A DNA stretch of 64,000 nucleotides from Euryodendron excelsum. Taxonomy: Eukaryota > Streptophyta > Magnoliopsida > Ericales > Pentaphylacaceae. The DNA lies in NCBI GenBank assembly GCA_033060915.1, contig CM065388.1, positions 34,450,001-34,514,000 on the forward strand, in the 5' to 3' direction. Below are positions 52,170 through 64,000 of the stretch, piece by piece (position 1 is the stretch's first letter; each line of letters starts with the position of its first letter). The notes beneath the pieces are model-generated. The model was not told where the DNA came from and did not search any database. It worked only from the letters and a program-made list of their open reading frames with translations. The position numbers and the translations under genes were made by a program.

Positions 52170-52975
52170 GCCCCACAGCCCCTTCGTCCCTGCTAAGGAT
52201 GATTGTGGGTTGGTGGTGTTTGCTAAACTTTGTCTAGTCATTCTTTCTCGGCTCTGTCCCGGCTGCTGGATTGTCATGTATTTGAGTTGAGGGGGGAAGG
52301 ATGGAACCATGTGACCTTTGAAGGTGACTCTCAAGTGGTTTACTCACTCATATTTGGATATTATTAAGGGTCTATTTAGGAACAACTTTTTTTTTTATTA
52401 AATAAGTTTCTTAAAAAAACATTAAAAATAAGTTGGCTTAAAAAAAAGTTTAGTTGAGGAATTTGGTACTAGCTTAATGCTTTTTTGCTTTTTTTTGCTT
52501 TTTATACAAAAATGATCAGACGACCCTCAAAGTAAATTAGATTGCATATTTGTATTGTTCTGTAAAGCTAAAAAATATTTTAACATTAATTATTGTAGTA
52601 TACTAATTTATTTTTAAAATTCTCAAAATTAATTTCAAAATTTTCACTACAGGAGAATAAGCAAAAAAAGTTCCAAAATTTTTGCTTTTTGCCTTTTGGA
52701 TTAGACTAAAAAAGTAAAAAAAAAATATAACTAATTATAAGTTAAAAAAAAACTTGTTACTAAATACTAAGTGCGTATTCTAAGCAAAGAGCTAAAAAAG
52801 TACTCAAAAGTGTTTCCAAACAGGCCCTAAATCTCCTCAATGGTCTATTGTCCCATTGGTGGCTGATATTAAGTCGTTTCTAGTGCATAAAAAGGTCATT
52901 GTGTGATAGCTTATGTGTCCAGAAAGACTAATGGTGCAGCTCATGAGCTAGCTTACTAGGCATTTAGCAATTCGT
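52170..52975 (+). pseudogene. LINE-type RNase H fragment, split by a MITE
   Basis: Readings on both sides of the MITE match the RNase H-like domain (RVT_3 type) at the end of plant LINE polyproteins. Left of it are DDCGLVVFAKLC and, in another frame, FEGDSQVVYSLIF; right of it are PQWSIVPLVADIKSFL and YVSRKTNGAAHELA. Several frameshifts and stops are present. The FEGDSQ Asp and the C-terminal NGAAHELA motif are the diagnostic parts. No upstream RT was found. Confidence 0.65.
52368..52827. mobile_element. PIF/Harbinger (Tourist-like) MITE, 460 bp, TSD TAA
   Basis: The left end is GGGTCTATTTAGGAACAAC; the right end, read on the minus strand, is GGGCCTGTTTGGAAACAC. These are imperfect terminal inverted repeats of the GGGCCTGTTTGG type. 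TAA at 52365-52367 and 52828-52830 is the 3-bp target duplication. Removing the element and one TAA joins the flanking RNase H fragment. The interior is very A/T-rich with homopolymer runs and has no ORF. Confidence 0.75.
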
Positions 52976-53060
52976 TTGCTGCATCTTTCTCGGTAGCGGA
53001 GCTCCCTCACCAAGTATCAATAGTCATTTTGAATGAAGGCCAAGAAGCTGGTATCTGAAG

Positions 53061-54439
53061 ATTGGTGTCCCTGGTGGTGTTTTTCTGTTTCCTTACTCTG
53101 TTTCTTTTCCTTTGTATTTGACTCAGCCAAAAAATCCAAAAAAACAAAAAAAAAATTGCCTGGAGTGTGTTTGGAAAGAAAGAGATTACTCGTTCCTCAA
53201 ATCTCTCCATTTAGTTTCTCCTCCATCTCTTTCGATTTTCAGAGGTTTGATCACCTGAATCACACGTGGCTGTCTCTAGCATAATAGAAAAAACTTTTTA
53301 TATATGTATACGCATGCATGCATGCATGCCTATCATGTAGTATATTTTAGAGTGGAATCAGGTTTAATTAATGCAATAGTTAGCATTTTATAATGAAATT
53401 CTGAGTTTGGATCACAATTATGTTCAAGAAAATGGTATTCAACCAAAAAAAAAAAAAAAATTCAAACAAAGTTCTACCAAAATGATTTAGTAATGACATT
53501 TTTATAATTAAAAATGATCATAATGATTGCTTTGTATTTAAGTAAAAAGCTCACAAGGACAATGATATACGATCTTGAAATTCATACAAAATTTGTTTAG
53601 AATGATATGGTTGTATGATAGCTTTCATTTTAAAATAAAACATTTTTAGAAAAAAATTAAAATGAATTTTACCTAAAGCGGTACCAATGTGGTTTCACTT
53701 ATTAATAGTTAAACCTCTTAAGTTTTAAAAAGAGACACTTAATCCATGTTGTTACCTATAGTTAGGGGTGGATACTGATCAGGTCGGGCCGAGTCGTATT
53801 GTGCCCACACTAAAAGAAATTCCTACCGGCCTAAAATTAAATCCCAAACTCCAAACATCCCACCCCCCAACCTAATATTTTTAAAAAACATTTTTTTCAT
53901 AAAGATAAAATTAAACAACATAAAATCTAATTACACAGTTATATTAAAAAATATAAATATATATTTTACATGTATTCCAGCTTTACTGAGTTTTATACAA
54001 AATTTTTAAAGCCGCCTATTAATAGAATTAGGCCTAAAAGAGATTTTAAGCCTTATAAATGATGGGCATACTTGGATTGGGCTAACAAGCTATTGGGCCG
54101 ATAGTCAGCCTTATCTATTCTTTACTTCCGTCAAAGTTGTCCTGCTCACATGCTAGGGGAATAAAAATATTAAAAAAATGGATTGTTCAACTTGAGAAAA
54201 ATAATGATAGGTAAAGACAATTTATAAAACAGTTTGGAAAAAAAAAAAAAACAAACAACTAATAAAAGTAGATAGGCTAACTTGGAAAATATGAAAATTT
54301 GTCACTGATCAATATAAATAGAGATAGGTTAACATTTCCCAATGTATGAATCACTTTTTCGTAACTACCAATAATCTTATAAAATATTTTTTCATAGAGA
54401 TTTTTCAGATATTGTAAATATATATTTTTATTTATTTGT
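53061..54439. other. intergenic spacer, no gene seen
   Basis: AT-rich with poly-A (about 53444-53460) and a GCATGC-type microsatellite near 53312-53329. The stretch from 53760 ('gttaggggtggatactgatc', then 'aggtcgggccgagtc') resembles the end of a non-autonomous hAT element, but no partner end was assigned. Two overlapping frames near 53010-53280 have no protein character. Confidence 0.45.
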
Positions 54440-55320
54440 TGTTTGGTCCAAACTTGTGTGAAGCCTTACTTTTATTTTTTTAACATCTTGTGATCCAAAC
54501 TATGTGAAAATATTTATTTGTTTATTGCATTAGTACAAACCACAATAAAAACATATTTTTTAGTTTTGGTTTAGTCCACTATGAATGTGTATTTTTTATG
54601 TTTTATTTGCGTTGGGTGAGGGGCGGGTCTTGGCATAGCGACAAGATTACTCCAATCAGACTGGAGGTGTGATGGGTTCAAAAGATAAAGAATTGTATAC
54701 ATTTGACTATCCTCAAATTCTCAATGACAAAAATTTCATGCACTATGATCTTTCTTTTTTGTCTAAAACATCGTGAAAATACTGTCCTTTTTTCTCTTTG
54801 TTTTTAACAAAACCACTGTAAAAATGAACTTTCTATTTATTTATTTTTGTGCCATTTTGGTCCAAAAACAGCGTGAACACGATTTTTTTTTTCTTTTTAG
54901 TCCAAACAAGTCCAAACAAGTGTGAACACTTTTTTTTTTAAAAAATCTTTTATTTGTGGTTTAAAACTGTGTGACCAAACCAATGTAAAAAGGTTAATAT
55001 TTTTTTTTTTTGGTGTTTTTCTGTCAAAATTCTGGTGAACAATGGTTTTTTGTTTTTATTCGTGGTCTGAACTACTGTGAAGAAAATAAGGTGGATAATT
55101 TATTACAAGATATTTGTCTGCTTCTAATTTTTCCCCTTGAAAATTTTAATTTAGTTTTGTGTACAAATCAATGTGAAAACTTAAATTTTTTGATTTGTTT
55201 GTTACTTGATTTGTTCAAAACCAGGGTAAAGGATGACTTTTGTTGGTGCAAACTAGTGCGAGTACAGTTTTTTTTTATTTTTATATTTGTTGCTCAAACC
55301 AGTGTGAACGCAATAAAGTA
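54440..55320 (+). repeat. degenerate repeat field, motif CCAAAC-N(3-5)-GTGAA followed by poly-T
   Basis: About 14 variants of 'ggtccaaacnngtgtgaanac' occur, each followed by a T-rich tract. Examples lie near 54449, 54491, 54533, 54770, 54811, 54860, 54899, 54960, 55064, 55160, 55215, 55240 and 55293. Spacing is irregular (~30-90 bp). It behaves like an old, decayed minisatellite. The plus-strand frame 55010-55321 reads through it and is not a gene. Confidence 0.65.
54615..54735 (+). mobile_element. possible tRNA-derived SINE inside the repeat field
   Basis: 'ggtcttggcatagcgacaag' resembles a pol III A box with its flank, and 'ggtgtgatgggttcaaaaga' about 40 bp on resembles a B box (GGTTCAAA). 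The segment interrupts the surrounding repeat motif. No tail or target duplication was defined, so the call is tentative. Confidence 0.3.
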
Positions 55321-56682
55321 GATCAATTATTGCATAAAATTAATCTGCAACTTATTTCTTCTCCTTAAGATATTTGTAATCAAGTTTTGTGTGTACCCAT
55401 AGAGCACTGTTTTTTTTTTTTTTTTTTTTTTTGAAAAGAATGTGTTATACAACTTTTATGTTGCATGACTATAAGAGTAGCTAGAACACGAGTTCAAGAG
55501 TTTTTTTTTTTAAAAAAGAAAAATCATTTCGACCAATTAAGTATATGCACATGATTTTTTTAAAATCTTTTTCTTATATTAGCTATTTTACTTGCTAAAC
55601 ATGGTTTATGGAGCTATTGGTAACGGTGTAACTTTTTTTTTTTTTTTTTGATACTGGTAAGTGTGTAACCAAGGATATAAAAAATCACATGGATCTAGAT
55701 GCTTATTTTTAAAATCAAAAAAATATAACTGTCTATGCAAAAGAGAAATACATGACTGATTCTCTTTCTCCATCTGATGTGTTTCATGTTAGTTAGAGCC
55801 TGGCTGGAGCCCACTCATTACTGGTGAGATTCAGCTAATGTGAAGCTTATCAAGTGAGACGTGAGGGACAATTACGTACTTCTTTTTATGTAAAATGAGG
55901 ATCTAAGTGAAATTACTTAAAATATTATTACCAAATCATCCAGGTAAAATTTTCTTATTTTCCAAAGTCGAAAACTAATTAAAAACAACGAGAATACTCT
56001 ACCCTCATAGGCATGCTTACAGGCCAGATGATTCAAATTATCTGCTTCCCCATCCAAACAATCCAGGAGCCGGTCAAGAGGTGGTGCATGCTTCAAAGAG
56101 ATGATGGTTGATATATATATCTATTCTAATATATAACAGATGAACTCATTAGTATTTTTGAAGCTAGGTTAATAGTAATTATTAGGATAACTGTTACAGT
56201 TATTTGTAAATTTTAAATTACTGTTATTTACAAACTATGCCTATTTAATTCACTTGATAATATTAATATAATCATCTTTTATTCGATAATTCAATCTACT
56301 ATCACGATAATTTAATAACAACTATCATCTTTAATAATAATAAAAAATATATACGCATCACATGTGTCCACCCTTTAATATATATATATATATATATTTG
56401 TAGGTTACTTCTAATTTTGTCAGTTCTAAGTGAGAATATGTTACAATATTCTTGAGAAGTTTGTAAAGTTCTTTTTTTTTGGTTTTTTTTTTTAAAGCAA
56501 GTGCAGCATTTTCCAAGTCCATAATTTCACATGACATCGAAACATGGAAATAATGAATATCTGAACTCCCTGAAAATGGAGAAGAAGACCAGTAGTCAAG
56601 AAGGGAATATGAGAAGACACTCCTTCTTTGTTGACACGAACAACGAAGCAGATCTTCACATTCAGAGTCTCTTTCTTTCTTC
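55321..56682. other. intergenic spacer upstream of the helicase locus
   Basis: Poly-T runs near 55411-55432 and 55634-55649 and a (TA)n tract near 56378-56396. The minus-strand frames at 56358-56732 overlap the promoter and leader of the helicase locus and look spurious. Confidence 0.45.
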
Positions 56683-56690
56683 CTATATAA
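56683..56690 (+). promoter_or_regulatory. TATA box of the helicase locus
   Basis: CTATATAA follows a CT-rich stretch and lies ~118 bp before the start codon at 56808, a normal plant arrangement. Confidence 0.55.
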
Positions 56691-56807
56691 GTACTCCTGC
56701 GGCCCTGCCTCTTCAACATGAATGCGTTTCAAAACTGAAGTGGGTTTTTGATAAGTGGTTGATTCACCTATTTAGAACAAGTGGAAGGAACAGTAAGAGA
56801 CAGAGAG

Positions 56808-59800
56808 ATGGGCTTGGGTAGCACTCATTCACAAAAGAATACTGCAGAGTCCAAAGAAAGAGACTTGCTTGATTTGGTGTTTTCTTGGTCTCTAGAGGAT
56901 ATTTTCAATGAGGAACTCTACAGAAACCAGGTTGGCTCATTTCTATTCACATCACTATTCAAATTAGAATTTTGAGCGTTTTGCAGTTTTTTTTTTTAGT
57001 AAATGCACAGTATTAATATTTGGGATTTTATGTTTTTGTTTCTTTTCCCCACTGTATTGGATAGATCATTGATAAAATGCAAAACACAAATCATTTTTTG
57101 CTTTTGCAATACATTGCTACTCTTTTTTTGCTCCTTGTTTGTAGTTTCCTATCTATTTGGCATATTAGTCAACATGATTTGAACTACTTAATGTTTAAAA
57201 TTTGTGGGTAGTTCTTCTTGGGCGAGTTGGAATTACTGAGTTTAGTCAGAATGTGAATGGCGATAGTTATGAATATTGTGGTGAGAGCTTCAGAAATTGT
57301 GAGAAATCCACAGAATCAACATCATGATTACCTTTGAACACATTAACTTTCCATTAATCTTTCCTTTGTTATCTGAACTGTTTTGCCTTCTGTACAAAGG
57401 CAGGGTGCATTCAACGCGCATTGAATAAAATTTGGATAAAAAAATAAAATTTTTGATGCAGCATGCTTAGATATCTTCAATAGTCTATTTATTTTTGCAG
57501 AAAATAGGTCGAGCTTGTTATATCCTTTTGTTGTCAATTGGTACGAAATAATTACATCACGAGAAGCAGATAAACAGGATACTCATCTTTGTGAAAAAGT
57601 CCAACAATCACAACCGTACAACAAACCCCACAGCCAAATGAGTTACTCTTGCCTATTTACTGAGGATGGAACCCCTAGTTACAGTGCCACAACCTTGTCA
57701 TGCTTCACACTCTAGCGTGCAGGCATGGAAGCTGCAACTTTTTCCATCATAAAACTTGTGGAAAGCATTTTATAGCATTCACTTGATGGGGTTTTATGAA
57801 ACAAGTTAGGCATTTCTGGCCCAAAGTTCAGTGGAACAACTCTTTTTGTTCAGTACCATTATCGTATTATTAACAACTGAAAATAGCCCACTTCTATTGG
57901 CAGTTTTAGTATCCTTTCCTTGAAGTTCCCCCAAAAATAAAACAATGAAAAAAATAAGAAAAATGAAAAATGAAAAGAAAAATGCATGTCAAGACTGTTG
58001 TTTCTAGGGAGTTATTTCATTATTCAACTATATTGTATGAATACAATGAGATAGAAAGATGCATTTCTCTACAGGCTCTTAATGGGATCAAGCAGTTCTA
58101 GGTCAGATTACTTGGAAGTTGTACATGTACTTCTTTTTATTCTCATATACGCATGCATGCTTAAAATCAATTGCAAAAATTAAAAGAAAATTGAAACATC
58201 TTGCACCTTTGCTTGGTGGAGAGTTAATAAACATGTAGTTCGTCCTCTCTCTCTATATATATACATGTGTGCGTGCGTGCGTGTGTTTTGTTCTTTCTAT
58301 CATTCTACCAAGTACCATCCATATTGTTAGCTTGGGTGGCAATGGAGGGAATACATTTGTGTGTTGGTGTATGTGTGTGTGAGATAGAGAAAGAGAGGAT
58401 AGGTGATTACGTATTGCAGTGGATTTAAAGACAAGGGATAGTGAGTGAGAGGGTGGTAGAGTCCTCAATGCATCCATTTTTTTTCTTGTTTATCTTCAGC
58501 ATACCCAAATTCCTTTCACTATACGCTATTTATAGGCTCTAAACTAAATTCATTGTCGGACAAGAAATAGGAAATTCTTTTCTGCAAGAAAACTCTTTAA
58601 AAGAGACCCAAAAAATTAATGGAATTGAGGTAAATCCCCACAGTTAGGACTTCATTTTTAATGTAATTAGCTTTCCACTACATTCAAGTCTTCTGCTTAC
58701 ACAAATGTTATACCTAGAATCGTGCAAACTTTTAAGAACTTTAGATAAACTGTATTTTAATTAAGTTCATTGTGTGCTTTTTAGGTGGAAAGGATCCCAC
58801 AATCATTTCAGTCAGTCCAGCATTATCTTGGATCATTTGTTACACCTTTATTGGAAGAAATATGAGCAGAACTATCTTCAAGAATGGAGGCTATATCCAG
58901 TGCACCTTTTGCCGAAGTGATCTCTCTGAACAAATCCAAGCCATATGCAACACCAGTATACGATGTTAGGGTTGATCACTGGAGAAACATATCTAGTCAT
59001 CTTGGCAAGGAGCCTTACAGAGCATTGCCTGAAGATATTTTGGTGTTTACCGAGGCAAAGCCTGAAACTATAGATGATCTGCAACGGTCTGGAAGGACAT
59101 GGACTTTTGGATGCATCACAAAAAGAACTGGAGATGTTGAAAGTTATGATGTTACATCTACTCAATTTAAAGTCAAAGTATCAAATGACCTCATTGTCAA
59201 ACATGAGATACAGAAATTATTTTATGTGGTATTCCTGACAAATATAACAACCAGCAAAAGAATATGGAGTGCACTGCACATGGTGAGAAATCTGGAGGTT
59301 ATTGAGAAAGTTTTGTGCACCAATGCTATGGTAGGAATTTTGAATACTTGCATTGCACATACCAACACCCAAAAAAAAAAAAAAAGAAACTGAGCTGATC
59401 GGAAGGAAATTTGTAGTATTTTTTATGCTCTTGAGGTCGTATTTGCATTTTTTTTCTTTCTTCATATTAAAAAAAAAATTACCTGATCGGGTTTGTAATG
59501 TATTTGTTACTCTCGAGGTCATATTTGTATATTTATTTTGATTCTTCATATTCTCTTGGTGTAGGAAACAAAAGATACTAACTTGCTGTATACATCTTGG
59601 TGCAATTGGAATTGCCCTCTATCGTCTATCATTAAGTTAAACTGTAACTATTTTTCTTTGCCTTATGAATTTATGATCCTCTTGTGTCCTAAAATAATAT
59701 GTTGTACTAATTGTACAACTTGTTGGAAAATTTAATACCAGTGTGATTATGGTTTACAGATTGATGAAACTTGTAATCTCTGCCCTCAAGAAAGGAATCA

Positions 59801-62800
59801 TATCTGGGAAGATAAATTGCGATTATCATCTAAGCTGAACGAATCCCAATACAAGGCAGTTGTCACTTCTATATGTGCTATTCAGTGTAATCACAGGTCG
59901 TTTGTGAAACTTATTTGGGGGCCCCCAGGAACGGGGAAAACTAAGACTCTTAGCTTGTTTCTTTGGACCCCCCTAGAAATGAAATGTAGGACCCTTGCTT
60001 GTGCCCCAACAAATGTAGCAATTTCGGCAGTGGCCTCTCGTATTCTGAAAGTAGTGAGAGATCCACTTGAAACAGGTGGTGGAAGGGATGCATTGGTTTG
60101 CTCGTTGGGAGATATTGTCTTATTTGGCAATAAGGATAAATTGAAAGTTAGTCCAGATGTTAAGGAAGTATATTTGGATTATCGTGTTGAAAAGCTTGTT
60201 GAGTGCTTTGGTCCACTAACTGGATGGAAGTATTGCTTTACTTCAATGATAGAATTTCTAGGAGGCTGTGTTACAGAGTACCAAATTTTCTGTGATAATC
60301 AATTGACCAATGATAGATGCAGCAATGAAATTGAAGATAGGAAGGTGGAGCAGGTTTCATTTCGCCAGTTTGTGAGAGGGTGATTTAAATATTCTGCATT
60401 ACCGCTCAGAAGATGTGTCTCTTCGCTCTGCACTCATTTACCCTTGAGTTTCATTCAGGAACATAATTTCCAAAGCATGGTTTCACTGATTGCCTTACTT
60501 GATTCTTTTGAGACTTCGTTGTATCGAGATGATGAAGTTTCTCAACACCTGAAGGGTAAGCCAGAATTGGTTGATGCTTCTCCGTTTTCTGTAGATAATT
60601 GTAGTGTGTTACACATGAGAAGGAAATGCCTTTCTGCTTTATGGACTCTTCAGTGTTCACTTGAAAAACTTAACCTTCCAACTGATACGAACAAAGGTTC
60701 AATAATGGAATTCTGTTTTCGAATGGCTTCATTAGTTTTGTGCACATCTTCAAGTTCATAGAAGCTGCATTCAATGGCAATGGAGCCATTCTGTTTGTTG
60801 GTTATTGACGAAGCTGCGCAGATGAAAGAGTGTGAATCGATAATACCCCTACAGCTCCTAGGTATAAGGCACGCCATTCTTTTTGGTGATGAATGCCAGT
60901 TACCAGCAATGGTTCATAGCAAAGTAAGCAATTCTTCTTGTCCTTTTAATATGTACTGTGAAGCCTAAGAGGTTCCTTGGAATTGTGGTTGTTGTTGTTT
61001 GTAAATATTAATTTTTCTTTCAAATATGTTATGGACATGAAATATCTGTATTTTTTGTAGGTTTCTGAAGATTCTGATTTTGGACGGAGTCTTTTTGAAA
61101 GGTTGACCCTTTTGGGCCGTTCAAAGCACCTTCTCAATATCCAATACCGAATGCATCCATCAATAAGTTCGTTCCCAAACACAAAATTCTACCAAGGTCA
61201 GATCATGGATGCACAGAATGCTAAGAGTAAAAGTTACAGGAAATGCTATCTTCCAGGACCAATGTTTGGCCCTTTTTCTTTCATAAATATTTCTTGTGGA
61301 AAAGAAGTACGCAATGCTCAAGGTAGCTGGAAGAACATGGTTGAGGTGGCTGTTGTAGTAAAAATAGTGCAGTTGCTCCACAAAGGTATCAGTTAAATGT
61401 TGCTTATTATCAGTTCAATAAGGTTGTTATTTTCCAAACAATAGTTAATTTAAAACAGAGAGGAAAACTATATATTAATTCAAAGGCTTTAAAGTAAACA
61501 TGAATAATCTGGCAAATTGAATTTTGACAAGGTCCTATTAGATTTTTTCACTATTTGTCACCATCAGTTTTAGCTGGCAATATGTTGGTAATTTTATTGT
61601 TTTCATGTACAGCATGCACTGCATCAAAGCACAAGGTTAGTGTTGGGATAGTATCCCCCTACTCAGCTCAAATTGTGGAACTTCAACAGAGAATTGGAAA
61701 GACATATGAGAACAATGATAGTGTCACTGTGAAGGTGAAATCGATTGATGGCTGTCAAGGTGGAGAGGAAGATGTAATAATTATATCAATTGTACGCTGT
61801 ACCAGTAGTCGGTCAATTGAATTCATCTCTAGTCCGAAAAGAAGTAATGTTGCTTTGACACGGGCTAGGTATGGTTTCAAGTGGGCTTTTAATACTATTC
61901 ACTTACAGAAAAAAAATTTATTGAAATTTTCAATAATATAGCTGACCATTTTGATCCATTCCCAGGCATTGTCTCTGGATTTTGGGGGATGCAAGAACCC
62001 TGAGAAGGAACAGATCTGTTTGGGAAGAACTTATCTGTTATGCTAAGGACCGTCAGTCTTGCTTCAATGCTGATGAAAATAAAGATATTGAAAAAGTCAT
62101 ATTGGAAGTCAAAAAAGAGCTTGATCAACTCAATGATTTGCTTAGCGGGGATAGTGTGCTGTTCAAGAATGCCAAGTGGAAGGTATAAAGATTGTAATAT
62201 ATGTTATAGTAGCTTAACCATTTTTTCCTTGTCTTGGGCGCACACATTAGCCCTTTCGATATATATTGTTTTCTTAACACTTTTTTTTTTGGTCTCTCTT
62301 TTGTTTATTTTTAAACCTTGTACCCTCAGGTTCTCTTCAGTGACAACTTTAGGAAATCATTTGTAAAGCTAAAGTGCTTGGAGATGAAGAGTTTGGTTTT
62401 TCATTTGCTAACAAAGCTTTCTACTGTATGGCGACCAAAAATGATTAATGTAGACATCAAGTGTGAAAGCTCATCACAGATGTTGAAAAAATTCAAGGTC
62501 AGGAAACTGTACATTGTGTGCTCAATTGACATAAACAGAGATAAGGAATCATGGTACCAAGTCTTGAAGTTATGGGATGTGCTGCCTTTAGAGGAAATTT
62601 CAACTTTGGTTAGACGTCTGGATGGCATATTTGGAAGGTACACTGATGATTATCTTGATCGTTGCCAGGTCAAATGTATTGAGAGGTAGGCAAAATGCTC
62701 ATGTACTCTAGTGCATCTGAATCTCTTTAGCGTAAGCATTTAAATGCTAATTTTAAACTATTAGACATAGTATTTATCATCATCATCTGAGTTGAATAAC

Positions 62801-63419
62801 GATTATTGGTTGGTTGTTTTCTTGTTATTGCTCTTCTCTCTATTGTCAATCATCATTGTCTAATCATTATTTTGGGGTGTAGGGATTTGGAAGTTCCTAT
62901 GACCTGGGAATCCCCATCTGATATTGCTCAATATAAGAACCTTTGTGACACTGAAGCAGGGAAAGCTTCAAATGCCGTTGCTTTTGATGAAAAAAGCTAC
63001 GTTGAGGACAGAAAAGTGGGTGACAGTTTGTCACTGATGAAATTTTATTCCATGTCCTCTGGTGTGGTCAGCCACCTGCTCTCTGGCTGCAATGGTAAAG
63101 AAGTGGGTCTGCCATTCAAATTAACAAACCAACAAAAGGATATTATTCTTTTCAATAGAAGCAGCTTTATACTTGGCAGGTCATGCACTGGGAAAACAAG
63201 TATTTTGACGATGAAGTTAATTTGGAATGAGCAACTGCACCATATAGCATCAGAAGGATTTCATGAAATTGAGGGCAATTTCTCCACTGATGTTAGCTGG
63301 AGATATGGGGTTAGTGAGAGTGGTTGGGACACCAAGGGAGCTGTCTTGCACCAGATTTTTGTTACAGTTAGTCCAAAACTGTGTTATGCAGTCCAACAAG
63401 AAGTTTCGTAGTTGAAAAG
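56808..63419 (+). pseudogene. SEN1-like / TRANK1-like dual helicase gene, four in-frame stops, 3' end outside the window
   Basis: Exons: 56808-56930, 58785-59330, 59760-60923, 61061-61385, 61613-61868, 61966-62182, 62330-62685, 62883-63419, all with GT/AG borders and matching phases (~1,175 codons). The N-terminal DLLDLVFSWSLEDIFNEELY is typical of the plant SEN1/TRANK1-like family. SF1B helicase motifs: GPPGTGKT (Walker A), CAPTNVAI, VIDEAAQ (motif II), [36 protein letters not shown] and [15 protein letters not shown]. From ~63100 a second P-loop, FILGRSCTGKTS, opens the UvrD/TRANK1-like part (TMKLIWNEQLHHIASEGF, then LFVTVSPKLCYAV-like). In-frame stops: TGA 58863-58865, TGA 60381-60383, TAG 60759-60761, TAG 63409-63411. 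Homology continues in frame past the first three; a donor (GTTAGT) follows the last. No frameshifts are seen, so pseudogenisation is recent or some stops are sequence errors. The intact protein would be an RNA/DNA helicase-like ATPase. Confidence 0.85.
56931..58784 (+). other. 1.85 kb first intron of the helicase locus
   Basis: It starts GTTGGC and ends TTTTTAG. No alternative exon is seen. A microsatellite cluster lies near 58240-58290 ((CT)n, (TA)n, (GTGC)n). Short frames within (57515-57715, 58477-58253) have no protein character. Confidence 0.65.
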
Positions 63420-64000
63420 GTTAGTAAATAAAGGCAGCTGAACCATTTCTGTTTGAATATTTTGTTAGCTTGGTGCATCACCATCGTGTTCAATTATTTC
63501 TTTTTTGTTTTGTTGAAAGTTTTGCACTTGAATGGTATTGATTGTCCATAATTAGTGTGATATAGAATAAATGTAGCACTATAGTTAGTAGGTGATGGGA
63601 CATTGAAACATGCTTCACAAAGGATTTCTGCAACTTCATGGTTTTACTTATATATAACACACTATATTTTCAGGAGTTTCAAAAACAATAATATACTTCA
63701 CGTTGTCAAAGACTTTTGAAGTTGCAACAAAAATTTAAAATCCTCTTCTTCTCGTTTTATTACTTGTGATCCTCTGAAAAGAAACCTACATCATGTGGGT
63801 TCATGGGTAGCTCCACATATACTTTTGCGGGGGCAATTTAAACAAAAAAATTTATAATATTATAAATTCTTTAGAAATAAACAGCTGACCCCATGTTTTA
63901 AATAATGGACTCCACCCTTCCCCAAATTAGACCCTCTTAGATTTCATTGTTCAATTTTTTTGTTAATATATCTTTTTCAGACATGCTTGGGACAGACCCC
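63420..64000 (+). other. start of the next intron, or 3' flank, of the helicase locus
   Basis: It opens with the donor-like GTTAGTAAAT directly after the last recognised exon. The family protein continues well beyond this point, so the remaining exons should lie to the right of the window. Nothing coding is seen in this stretch. Confidence 0.5.

Overview
The window is nuclear DNA of a flowering plant, most likely a woody eudicot. It has introns with GT/AG borders, a plastid-type PPR protein, an A-type-like cyclin-dependent kinase and dense nested LTR retrotransposons of plant lineages (Ty3/gypsy Tat-like and Ty1/copia). The species cannot be told from the sequence alone.

Three host loci and one small host-derived relic are visible. 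(1) An intronless P-class PPR gene on the minus strand (8247-10073). (2) A complete eight-coding-exon CDK gene on the minus strand (22281-27772, 287 aa). Its cyclin-binding helix reads PNSIIRE, not PSTAIRE, and its glycine loop carries Ser14/Phe15 where canonical CDKs have Thr14/Tyr15. A consensus E2F site lies at its presumed promoter. (3) A large plus-strand gene from 56808 that runs off the right edge. It joins a SEN1/UPF1-like helicase to a second UvrD/TRANK1-like P-loop region and carries four in-frame stops although all seven introns and the open 3' donor look normal. (4) A frameshifted relic of a small membrane protein (21452-21911).

The rest is mostly nested repeats. From left to right: the 3' part of a giant LTR (1-735); a truncated hAT transposon (994-3025); a 2.4 kb solo LTR with TSD GAGGC (3176-5557); AT-rich spacer; the PPR gene; a dead minus-strand copia element (11336-20463) whose right LTR is split by a related 2.6 kb solo LTR with TSD TCCCC; the relic and the CDK gene; then a 17.5 kb Tat-like gypsy element (31449-48923). 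The gypsy element contains two 1.3 kb copia-type solo LTRs, a 4.8 kb giant solo LTR and an antisense ORF block. A shorter copy of the giant LTR (48949-51620) lies 25 bp beyond its 3' LTR. Next come a LINE RNase H fragment split by a PIF/Harbinger-type MITE, a degenerate repeat field (54440-55320) and the helicase locus.

Most element boundaries were set by TG...CA ends plus 5-bp (LTR) or 3-bp (MITE) target duplications read directly from the sequence. Gene functions rest on motif recognition and have not been checked by database search.
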